Assembly: GCA_964518215.1 (NCBI GenBank)
Contig: CAZFFP010000030.1
Span: 1-39,656 of the forward strand
DNA length: 39,656 nucleotides
Source: CAYSGX01 sp964518215
Lineage (GTDB): Bacteria; Bacteroidota; Bacteroidia; Chitinophagales; CAIOSU01
Direction: 5' to 3'
This document shows, piece by piece, positions 33,193 to 39,656 of the stretch (positions are counted from its first letter, which is position 1; every line of letters starts with the position of its first letter). The position numbers and the translations under genes were made by a program. A model generated the notes under the pieces. The model was not told the origin of the DNA and searched no databases. It saw only the letters and a program-made list of their open reading frames with translations.

Positions 33193-33678
33193 TTACGAGT
33201 GCAATTTGGCAATTTTTAATTTGTTTTCACAATCGGGATTCTCACATTTGCCATACAAAATAAGCGAATGATGCGAAATGCTGAATTTCAGCAGTTCTCC
33301 AATCTTTGATTCTATCTGAAAAACACGGGGGTCGCAAAATTCTTTCACTTCTTTGCAGTCTTCACAAATCAGGTGGTCGTGTTGACGATAGTTGTATGAT
33401 TTTTCGTAGCGCGACTGGTTATCGCCAAACTGGTGTTTAATAACCAATCCGCAAGATTCGAGCAATTCCAAAGTATTATAAACCGTGGCGCGGCTCACAT
33501 TGAAATTTTTATTTTTCATTTCGATATAAAGCGTTTCGGCATCGAAATGGTCGGTGCGCGAATAAATTTCTTCGAGAATGGCAAAGCGCTCGGGCGTTTT
33601 ACGTTGTTTGTTTTGTTCCAAGTGCGAAGAAAAGATAAGTTTTATCTCTTCAATTTGCTCGATGTTGCGGGCATTCAT
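33193..33678 (-). CDS. Fur/PerR-family metal-dependent repressor
   Basis: 161 residues. N-terminal winged helix: RKTPERFAILEEIYSRTDHF, then FNVSRATVYNTLELLESCGL (recognition helix). Metal sites: HDHLICEDCKEV (His plus CxxC) and the C-terminal CENPDCENK (second Cys pair, structural zinc). Both Fur and PerR share these features; sequence alone does not say whether it senses iron or peroxide. It forms a two-gene operon with the STAS protein. The 299 bp upstream of it (33679-33977) show only a 20-codon frame (33910-33972) of no evident meaning and no clear Fur box. Confidence 0.9.
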   Translation of the reverse strand: MNARNIEQIEEIKLIFSSHLEQNKQRKTPERFAILEEIYSRTDHFDAETLYIEMKNKNFNVSRATVYNTLELLESCGLVIKHQFGDNQSRYEKSYNYRQHDHLICEDCKEVKEFCDPRVFQIESKIGELLKFSISHHSLILYGKCENPDCENKLKIAKLHS

Positions 33679-33977
33679 AGTATGACAAACTTACAGGAAT
33701 TTAATTGTTTCTGAAATGGGTGCTATATTTTTTATAAATGATAGTACCCCGTAATTTTTTAAGTTTAATAGCTTGTATTTCAAAAAATGCAAAACAAAAG
33801 GCCTGCTTCATTTAGCTTTTGAGTTTGATACAACTATTCCAAACACATGATTAGGAGGAGTATAATGAATGCTTAATGGTTTTTACAATGTACTCGTGTA
33901 GGCGGACAAATGGCAGCTAAGCAGACAGACAGAAAAATAAAAGTGACTCCGGCTATTATTGGTGAAAGATAAAATTG

Positions 33978-34616
33978 CTATGCCGTGTCTTCACTTTTTG
34001 TTTTGCTTCCTTCTTCTTCCTCTTTAAAATACCTTTTCTGAAAAATGAGAATCATGAATACGCCAACGGTAATGGCTACATCGGCTATATTGAACACCGG
34101 TCGAAAAAACTGAAAATATTCGCCCCCCCAAAACGGCACCCAATCGGGCAGATAACCACTGATGAGCGGAAAGTAGAGCATGTCCACCACTCTGCCGTGA
34201 AACCAACTGGAATAGCCGCCTTCCGGAGGAAATACTGCCGCTAACTGCATACTGCTATCGGAAAAAACGACACCATAAAAAACGCTGTCAACGATATTGC
34301 CCAAGGCTCCGGTAAAAATGAGCGAAATGCTAATGATGAGACCTTTGGGTTGGTGGGTAGTGATGATGGTGTATAGGTAATAACCAATAAACCCTACGGC
34401 AATAATCCGAAACATGCTGAGCAGCAATTTGCCGTAGTCGCCACCTAATTTCATTCCGAAAGCCATGCCTTCGTTTTCGGTAAAATGTATACGGAACCAA
34501 TCGAAAATAATATGCTCCTGCCCCAAATACATAGAGGTCTTTACCCAGATTTTAAAAACTTGGTCAAACACCAGTATAGCGATGATAAGAATAGCAGGAA
34601 GCGCGAATTTTTTCAA
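33978..34616 (-). CDS. lspA: Lipoprotein signal peptidase (signal peptidase II)
   Basis: Cleaves the signal peptide of lipidated prolipoproteins at the inner membrane. 212 residues with four membrane helices. Family motifs: FDQVFKIWV (helix 1), NEGMAFG, GALGNIVDSVFYG with the first catalytic Asp, and FNIADVAITVGV with the second. A Glu-rich cytoplasmic tail (KEEEEGSKTKSEDTA) follows. It is the last gene of the ileS - DksA-like - lspA operon (18 bp after the previous stop). It serves, among others, the lipoproteins encoded at 3694-5505 and 13628-14671. Confidence 0.95.
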   Translation of the reverse strand: MKKFALPAILIIAILVFDQVFKIWVKTSMYLGQEHIIFDWFRIHFTENEGMAFGMKLGGDYGKLLLSMFRIIAVGFIGYYLYTIITTHQPKGLIISISLIFTGALGNIVDSVFYGVVFSDSSMQLAAVFPPEGGYSSWFHGRVVDMLYFPLISGYLPDWVPFWGGEYFQFFRPVFNIADVAITVGVFMILIFQKRYFKEEEEGSKTKSEDTA

Positions 34617-34634
34617 AACTGAAGGGTATAAAAA

Positions 34635-35594
34635 CTATTTCTTAGCCAATTTTGCTTCAATGCTAAGGGTGGCGTGCGGCACTGCTCTCAGACGCTCTTT
34701 AGGTATGAGTTTACCTGTTTCGCGGCATACGCCATAAGTTTTGCTTTCAATTCTCATGAGTGCTTTTTCCAAATGACCTATATATTGCGACTGGCGAGAA
34801 GCCATCTGATTGAGGTATTCGCGTTCGATACTGCTGGTTCCGTCTTCTTGTCCACTGAAAGTAGTATCGGCTTCGGTGTCGCCAATTTCAGAAGTGCGCT
34901 TAATTTGCTCTTCGAGATACTTCAGTTCGTCTCTCGCTCCGGCTATTTTTCCTGTAATCAGGTCTTTAAATTCTTTCAATTCAGCATCGCTATAGCTGGT
35001 CTTCTCTTTACCCATAGGTTTCTTTGCTTTTTTATTAGGTGTTATTAAAGGTTTTGTAGTAACAGTAATTGGTTTTTTTGGTTCAGGTTTCACATTATTT
35101 TTCTCCGGTGCTTTTGCCACAGGTTTTGAAACGGGCTTTTTAACTGCCGGTTTTTGGGCTACGGTAACTTTTTTAACAGTCTTTTTAGGGGCAGGTTTCT
35201 TTGCGATTGGTTTTTTGGCAACCGGTTTTTTAGCCACTACTTTTTTTGCTGCGGGTTTTTTAGCGATGGGCTTCTTTGCCGCCACTTTTTTAACCGCTTT
35301 TTTAGGAGCCGCCTTCTTAACGGTTTTCTTAGGCGCGGGTTTGGTTTTGGCTGGGGCAGGTTTAGCTTTTTTCGCAGGCGCTTTTGTGGTTTTCAAAGCG
35401 GCAGTAACCTTGCTTACCAATTTCTTTAGGGTTTTGGCTACCGAGCCAGTTTTCGATTTAGCCGCGGGTTTCTTGGCTACTGGCTTTTTTGCCACGGCTT
35501 TTTTAGCCGGCTTTGCAGCAGCTTTTTTCGCAACGGGTTTTTTAGCTGCGGGTTTTGCAGTTTTCTTAACAGGTGATTTTTTGGTGGTTGCCAT
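34635..35594 (-). CDS. TraR/DksA-like protein with long histone H1-like Lys/Ala/Pro tail
   Basis: 319 residues in two parts. Residues 1-~195 are low-complexity, made of KKPVAKKP/AAKKPVAKK-type repeats, strongly basic and like the C-terminal tail of histone H1 and bacterial Hc1-type proteins. Residues ~200-319 match the short Bacteroidota TraR/DksA protein: YSDAELKEFKDLITGKI (coiled coil), then KTYGVCRETGKLIPKERLRA and VPHATLSIEAKL. The usual four zinc cysteines are reduced to one (YGVC). DksA-type proteins act at the RNA polymerase secondary channel; the tail suggests DNA or nucleoid binding. It begins one base after the ileS stop and precedes lspA. Confidence 0.85.
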   Translation of the reverse strand: MATTKKSPVKKTAKPAAKKPVAKKAAAKPAKKAVAKKPVAKKPAAKSKTGSVAKTLKKLVSKVTAALKTTKAPAKKAKPAPAKTKPAPKKTVKKAAPKKAVKKVAAKKPIAKKPAAKKVVAKKPVAKKPIAKKPAPKKTVKKVTVAQKPAVKKPVSKPVAKAPEKNNVKPEPKKPITVTTKPLITPNKKAKKPMGKEKTSYSDAELKEFKDLITGKIAGARDELKYLEEQIKRTSEIGDTEADTTFSGQEDGTSSIEREYLNQMASRQSQYIGHLEKALMRIESKTYGVCRETGKLIPKERLRAVPHATLSIEAKLAKK

Positions 35595-35595
35595 G

Positions 35596-38500
35596 TTAAT
35601 GTTGTTTACGTTCGATAAATAATTTTACGGCATTTTCGTCCACGTCCACTTCATCAGCCACGTCAAGTTTTTCAACTATTTCAAGCTCCTCTGCCAAAAC
35701 TTCGGTGCAAATATAATTTTTAAAACCATTTAAGGCATCATTCAAAGCAGCATTGTTCTCAACTTTTATGCGTATGCGGTCAGTTACGTTGAAATCCTTA
35801 TCTTTTCTGAGGTTCTGAATTCGGTTCACCAACTCGCGGGCATTGCCTTCATTTTTCAGTTCATCGGTGATGGTGATATCAAGGGCAACAGTAAGTAAAT
35901 CGGAACCCGCTACTTCCCAGCCGGGAATATCTTCGGTAATAATTTCAAATTCTTCAGAAGAAAGCTCGTGTTCTTTTTCATTCAATGAAAGAGCAATGGT
36001 TTTGGCTTTTTCGGCAGCATTTAATTCTTCCTGAGAAAGTGCATTCAACATCTCCACCACTTTAGGCACATCTTTCCCGAATATTTTTCCCAAGTTGCGG
36101 AAATTGGGTTTCATTTTCTTTTTGGCAAAATCCAAGTCGCGCACCATATCTATTTGCTTCACGTTCACTTCGCTTTTTATTAACTCTGAAATGTGCAATA
36201 AATGTTTTTCAAAACTATCGCCCTGCGAAGGAATCAATACTTTGCTCAAAGGCTGGCGCACTTTAATATTGGCTTTTTTGCGAAGCGAAAGAATTAATGA
36301 ACTTGCTTCCTGTGCCAATTGCATCGAATAATTCAGGCTTTCATCAATTAAACTTTCATCGGCAGCATAGAAATGCGATAAATGCACCGAATTGAATTGA
36401 TACTTGGTAGCCGAACCATTCGCGCGCAAATTATCGGTAAGGTTTTGATACAACCAATCGGCAAAGAACGGTGCTATGGGACACATCAATTGCGATACGG
36501 TAATCAAACATTCAAACAGTGTTTCGTAAGCGGCTTGTTTGTCTTCGTTCATTTCGCCTTTCCAGAAACGCCTGCGGCACAAGCGCACATACCAGTTGCT
36601 CAAATGCTCATCTACAAAATCCTGCACGGCACGACCTGCCTTGGTAGGCTCATAATCGGCATAGTAGCTATCTACTTCATTGATTAAGGTGTTCAGTTTT
36701 GAAATTATCCAGCGATCAATTTCCGGGCGATTTTTTACCGGAATAATATTTTGGTCGTTCAATTGAAAGCCATCAATATTGGCATAGAGCGAAAAGAAAG
36801 AATAGGTATTGAACAGTGTGCCGAAAAATTTGCGTTGTACTTCGGCAATACCATTGATATCGAATTTCAGATTGTCCCACGGCTGGGCATTGGTAATCAT
36901 ATACCAGCGGGTAGCATCGGCTCCGTATTTAGCAATGGTTTCAAATGGCTCAACGGTATTGCCTAAACGCTTGCTCATTTTGTTGCCATTTTTATCTAAC
37001 ACCAAACCATTCGATACTACATTTTTAAATGCTACCGAATCCATCAACATAGTGCCAATGGCGTGAAGGGTAAAAAACCAACCACGGGTTTGGTCAACGC
37101 CTTCGGAAATAAAATCGGCAGGGAAACTTTTTTCAAACAATTCTTTATTCTCAAAAGGATAATGCCACTGCGCATAAGGCATGGCTCCTGAGTCGAACCA
37201 AACATCAATTAAATCTGCTTCACGCATCATCTTTTTTCCTGAAGGGGAAACAAGGATGATTTCGTCAACGAAAGGCTTGTGGAGGTCTATCTCCCCCCCC
37301 GCGCGCCCTCTGAGAAGGGTGGAGCTTTGTGCCATGAAGCCTGCTTCAACAGACTTTTCAATTTCTTGATTTAATTCTTCTACTGAACCAATACAGATTT
37401 CTTCGCTGCCATCTTCGCTGCGCCATATTGGTAAAGGTGTGCCCCAATATCTCGAGCGCGATAAATTCCAATCTACCAAGTTTTCTATCCAATTGCCAAA
37501 TCGACCGGTGCCGGTGCTTTCGGGTTTCCAATTGATGGTTTTGTTGAGTTCAACCATGCGCTCTTTGATGGCGGTGGTTTTGATAAACCAACTATCTAAC
37601 GGATAATATAAGATAGGTTTATCGGTGCGCCAGCAATGCGGATAGTTGTGCTCGTATTTTTCTTTCTTGAAGAGTTTGTTTTCTTCCTGAAGTTTCAGCA
37701 CAATGCGGTCGTCAACACTCAGGTAGTTTTTCAAATCTTTTATTTTGCCGTTGGCTTCCAGAATTTTTTTCTGCTTTTCAAATTCGGCTTGTTTCTCTTC
37801 TTCAGAGAGATAAGCTTCTTTCACATATTCTTCTCCGAAAAGAAAAATATCGTCTTTCACTTCGGGCAAAAATTTGCCACGCTTATCTACTAAAGTCAAT
37901 GCGCCAACACCATTTTGTTTTCCTACGCGCATATCATCGGCACCAAAGCTGGGTGCAATATGCACAATGCCTGTTCCGTCTTCGGTAGAAACAAAATCGC
38001 CTGTAACTACTTTGAAGTTGTTTCCATTTTCAGGCTGCGCAAATGGAAGCAGTTGTTCGTAGCGGATGCCTGAGAGGTCGCTGCCTTTATAAAATCCTAA
38101 AATTGTCCACCTTTCTTTTTCACTTACAATTTTGTTTAGCCCAACAGTTAAATCTTTAACCTCGCCTTGTAGTGAAAAATATTTTGGAAAGAGTTCTTTA
38201 GCAAGTATCACATTTCCTTCTCTTCCTGTGTACGGATTTAATGTATTTACCAATACATATTCAATCTTAGCACCCACTGCTAAAGCGCAGTTAGAGGGTA
38301 AGGTCCAAGGGGTGGTGGTCCAAGCTAAGATAAAAACATCCCCCTTACCCCCTTCAAAAAGGGCCTGGGCTTTCCCTAACTTATGCAGGTCTTCTGCTTT
38401 TATCTTGAATTGCGCTGTTGCACTCGTATCCTTCACATTTTTATAACATCCCGGCAAGTTCAATTCATGCGAACTTAAGCCGGTGCCTGCTGCGGGCGAG

Positions 38501-39051
38501 TAGGGTTGAATGGTGTAGCCTTTGTATAAAAGTCCTTTGTTGTAAAACTGTTTCAGAATCCACCAAAGGGTTTCGATATAGTTGTTTTCGTAGGTGATAT
38601 AAGGATTTTCCAAGTCCACCCAATAGCCCATTTTGCGGGTGAGGTCGTCCCAGGCCTCTTTAAACTTTAATACTTCTTTGCGGCATTCGGCATTGTATTC
38701 CGCAACTGAAATTTTTACGCCAATATCTTCTTTATTAATACCCAATCTTTTTTCAACAGCTAATTCAATAGGCAAGCCGTGTGTATCCCAACCGCCTTTG
38801 CGCTCTACCTTTTTTCCTTTTAAGGTTTGGTAGCGGCAAAACAAATCTTTCAGCGTGCGGCTCATTACGTGGTGAATGCCGGGCATACCATTAGCACTGG
38901 GCGGACCTTCAAAAAACACAAAAGGCTCTGCATCATTGCGTGTTTCGATGCTTTGTTCAAAGGTTTTATTTTCAGTCCAAAACTGTAATATCTGCTTATC
39001 TATTTCGGGCAGATTGAGTTGCTTTACTTCGGGGTATATTTTGTTGTTCAT
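35596..39051 (-). CDS. ileS: Isoleucyl-tRNA synthetase
   Basis: Charges tRNA-Ile; cytosolic class I synthetase with an editing domain. 1151 residues from MNNKIYPEVKQLNLPEID, the start typical of Bacteroidota enzymes; the longer frame upstream runs through repeat DNA. Signatures: PPSANGMPGIHHVMSRTLKD (HIGH site), editing-domain FILAWTTTPWTLPSN and GTGIVHIAPSFGADD, WFISEGVDQTRGWF-like ADFISEGVDQTRGWFF, and NGNKMSKRLGN (KMSKS loop). Two odd insertions, LGKAQALFEGGKGD before the editing motif and TLLRGRAGGE before DLHKPFVD, are encoded by DNA that looks like the intergenic palindromic repeats of this genome. First gene of the operon ileS - dksA-like - lspA. Confidence 0.95.
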   Translation of the reverse strand: MNNKIYPEVKQLNLPEIDKQILQFWTENKTFEQSIETRNDAEPFVFFEGPPSANGMPGIHHVMSRTLKDLFCRYQTLKGKKVERKGGWDTHGLPIELAVEKRLGINKEDIGVKISVAEYNAECRKEVLKFKEAWDDLTRKMGYWVDLENPYITYENNYIETLWWILKQFYNKGLLYKGYTIQPYSPAAGTGLSSHELNLPGCYKNVKDTSATAQFKIKAEDLHKLGKAQALFEGGKGDVFILAWTTTPWTLPSNCALAVGAKIEYVLVNTLNPYTGREGNVILAKELFPKYFSLQGEVKDLTVGLNKIVSEKERWTILGFYKGSDLSGIRYEQLLPFAQPENGNNFKVVTGDFVSTEDGTGIVHIAPSFGADDMRVGKQNGVGALTLVDKRGKFLPEVKDDIFLFGEEYVKEAYLSEEEKQAEFEKQKKILEANGKIKDLKNYLSVDDRIVLKLQEENKLFKKEKYEHNYPHCWRTDKPILYYPLDSWFIKTTAIKERMVELNKTINWKPESTGTGRFGNWIENLVDWNLSRSRYWGTPLPIWRSEDGSEEICIGSVEELNQEIEKSVEAGFMAQSSTLLRGRAGGEIDLHKPFVDEIILVSPSGKKMMREADLIDVWFDSGAMPYAQWHYPFENKELFEKSFPADFISEGVDQTRGWFFTLHAIGTMLMDSVAFKNVVSNGLVLDKNGNKMSKRLGNTVEPFETIAKYGADATRWYMITNAQPWDNLKFDINGIAEVQRKFFGTLFNTYSFFSLYANIDGFQLNDQNIIPVKNRPEIDRWIISKLNTLINEVDSYYADYEPTKAGRAVQDFVDEHLSNWYVRLCRRRFWKGEMNEDKQAAYETLFECLITVSQLMCPIAPFFADWLYQNLTDNLRANGSATKYQFNSVHLSHFYAADESLIDESLNYSMQLAQEASSLILSLRKKANIKVRQPLSKVLIPSQGDSFEKHLLHISELIKSEVNVKQIDMVRDLDFAKKKMKPNFRNLGKIFGKDVPKVVEMLNALSQEELNAAEKAKTIALSLNEKEHELSSEEFEIITEDIPGWEVAGSDLLTVALDITITDELKNEGNARELVNRIQNLRKDKDFNVTDRIRIKVENNAALNDALNGFKNYICTEVLAEELEIVEKLDVADEVDVDENAVKLFIERKQH
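37281..37328. repeat. Palindromic-repeat-like segment inside ileS (site 1)
   Basis: C8 run followed by GCGCGCCCTCTGAGAAGGGTGGAG, with CCCT/AGGG and CTCC/GGAG pairing. It is unlike the surrounding codons and similar in make-up to the C-rich intergenic palindrome at 28450-28512. It encodes about SSTLLRGRAGGEI at a loop that is variable in the family. Confidence 0.45.
38337..38385. repeat. Palindromic-repeat-like segment inside ileS (site 2)
   Basis: Plus strand CATCCCCCTTACCCCCTT followed by CAAAAAGGGCCTGGGC and TTTCCCTAACTTATG; CCCTT (38350-38354) pairs with AAGGG (38359-38363). The block CATCCCCCT-ACCCCCT also occurs on the minus strand at 3560-3575. It encodes HKLGKAQALFEGGKGD just before the conserved AWTTTPW motif. 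Confidence 0.5.
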
Positions 39052-39076
39052 ATTACATTTTAGAAAAAAGAAGTTG

Positions 39077-39084
39077 CAAAGATA
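39077..39084 (-). promoter_or_regulatory. Bacteroidota -7 promoter element for the ileS operon
   Basis: Minus-strand TATCTTTG matches TAnnTTTG and ends 25 bp before the ileS ATG at 39051. No clear -33 TTTG is found at the usual distance. Confidence 0.6.
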
Positions 39085-39354
39085 AAAGTTCTCGGGGCGG
39101 TTGAACAGTTTGGCACATTCATTTAAGATGAACTCATTTACAAAAACGGTAAATAAATGAATATACTCAACATTTCTGCTTCCTAGCCTCTGCCATATAT
39201 CCCCTTTTCTTACCTCCCCAACCCTCCCGAAACGAGTTCGGGTCTGGGCTTCTCTCAAGGAGAAGGGGGGTAACTTACCCTAACTTTAAGCGCTTCGTCT
39301 TTTGTTTTTCTTTCTTTTCTATTCCCCAAATCTCACTTACTACTTTTTATGTGC

Positions 39355-39400
39355 CCGGCAGCTAAAGCTGACGGCAATAGGCTTTGTGCTTTCAAACTTC
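39355..39400 (+). repeat. Dispersed intergenic repeat unit, copy 3
   Basis: CCGGCAGCTAAAGCTGACGG, CAATAGGCTTTGTG, then CTTTCAAACTTCTGC. Compared with copies 1 and 2 the palindromic core has two changes (T to G at position 4, A to T at position 15) that retain its hairpin-forming character, and the CTTTCAAACTTCT segment is retained. Confidence 0.75.
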
Positions 39401-39482
39401 TGCTTTATAACTTTTCAACTTTATAACCTCTTCACTTATTTCTGTTTGTCGCAAATCGAAAATCGAATTATCGAACATCGCA

Positions 39483-39512
39483 TTTGAAATCAACCATCAA
39501 GGTTTACCTTTG
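39483..39512 (+). promoter_or_regulatory. Bacteroidota promoter for mfd
   Basis: TTTG (39483-39486), 18-nt spacer, TACCTTTG (39505-39512), then the mfd ATG 12 bp further. The -7 element is an exact TAnnTTTG; the spacer is one base shorter than usual. The -33 part overlaps the last ATCGCATTTGAAA repeat, so the repeat supplies promoter sequence. Confidence 0.7.
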
Positions 39513-39524
39513 CACCTGAAGCAG

Positions 39525-39656
39525 ATGAACCTTGAAGATATTTTAGGAGCCTTCGGCTCCGACACCCGCCTGAAACTGCTATCAGAAAAAATTGCCGAAA
39601 ACCCCGCTCCGCGATTTTTTTTGCGGGGATGTATTGGCTCTGCCGATGCCTTTGCT
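39525..39656 (+). CDS. mfd: Transcription-repair coupling factor, N-terminal start (runs off window)
   Basis: Only 44 residues are visible: MNLEDILGAFGSDTRLKLLS, then EKIAENPAPRFFLRGCIGSA and DAFA. The helix followed by a R-x-x-L-x-G-x-x-G-S-x-x-A pattern is the beginning of Mfd (UvrB-like domain 1a) in Bacteroidota, where it positions the damage-recognition module. Mfd removes stalled RNA polymerase and recruits UvrA. The assignment rests on this short segment; UvrB-like proteins are the alternative. Confidence 0.65.
   Translation, partial: MNLEDILGAFGSDTRLKLLSEKIAENPAPRFFLRGCIGSADAFA

Larger units (their letters stand above)
39052..39524. repeat. Repeat-filled divergent region between ileS and mfd
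   Basis: No gene. In order: the ileS promoter element (39077-39084); a palindrome CTTCTC/GAGAAG at 39249-39265 followed by a G-run and TAACTTACCC; copy 3 of the dispersed unit at 39355-39400; a block of short near-repeats TCGCAAATCGAAAATCGAA and TTATCGAACATCGCA at about 39449-39482; and the mfd promoter. The order (C/G-rich palindrome, dispersed unit, ATCGAA block) repeats that of 6567-6900. Confidence 0.7.

Noticed and set aside
33910..33972. A 20-codon frame MAAKQTDRKIKVTPAIIGER before the Fur-type gene
   Set aside because: Too short and without start context, promoter or recognised similarity; could be a remnant but cannot be supported.
34674..35622. Long plus-strand frames opposite the DksA-like gene (Phe/Gly/Ala-rich)
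   Set aside because: They are the complement of Lys/Ala/Pro codon repeats; the minus-strand gene has a real C-terminal domain and operon context.
39052..39258. Upstream extension of ileS by ~69 codons
   Set aside because: It has no ATG close to the family start, passes over the -7 promoter element and enters a palindromic repeat; MNNKIYPEV at 39051 is the normal N-terminus.

Overview
The window is chromosomal DNA from a member of the Bacteroidota, probably an environmental Chitinophagales/Sphingobacteriia-like lineage known from a metagenome assembly. Support for this: several promoters carry the Bacteroidota -7 element TAnnTTTG; there are type IX secretion (T9SS) sorting domains, PKD-rich surface proteins, a TonB protein of the Bacteroidota kind, and the isoleucyl-tRNA synthetase variant typical of the phylum. 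Two runs of exactly 100 N (20236-20335 and 29459-29558) are scaffold gaps of unknown true size.

Layout. 1-3389: end of an MFS transporter, a Na/phosphate symporter with a PhoU domain, and a two-gene arsenic unit (arsR plus an ArsI/CadI dioxygenase) behind a 10-bp-arm palindrome. 3390-7337, mostly minus strand: a TPR lipoprotein and a sugar-phosphate nucleotidyltransferase (overlapping TAATG), then dut, separated by repeat-filled gaps. 7338-13528, plus strand: a decayed reading frame, an energy transducer TonB, a TPR protein, a DUF2905 protein and PEP carboxylase. 13576-15448: a bidirectional terminator, a cyclophilin-FKBP lipoprotein, a small conserved protein and folB. 15811-22585: a Gly/Trp/Pro-rich secreted protein, an OmpP1/FadL-like barrel and a large IgGFc-binding/PKD protein exported by T9SS. 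22741-28362, minus strand: a DUF885 peptidase, hemL, a T9SS-tail remnant, gmhA, a quinone-oxidoreductase-like enzyme and a small secreted protein.

28363-29558 is the accessory spot: a palindromic repeat, the last ~50 codons of a type I restriction subunit HsdR, and then, on the minus strand, what looks like an independent structured RNA of about 450 nt. It has a textbook Bacteroidota promoter (TTTG-N20-TACTTTTG), six hairpins capped by GNRA loops, two homologous sub-domains whose helices are kept by different base pairs, and a strong Rho-independent terminator. I do not recognise it as RNase P RNA, tmRNA, 6S, SRP RNA or a group II intron. It is the best candidate here for something undescribed.

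29559-39656: a saccharopine-dehydrogenase-like protein (5' end lost in the gap) and a BaiN/HI0933-type flavoprotein; an orphan response regulator; a Fur/STAS pair; the operon ileS - DksA-like protein with a histone H1-like tail - lspA; and the start of mfd. A family of GC-rich palindromic repeats fills most gene-free stretches, and related sequence appears twice, in frame, inside ileS.
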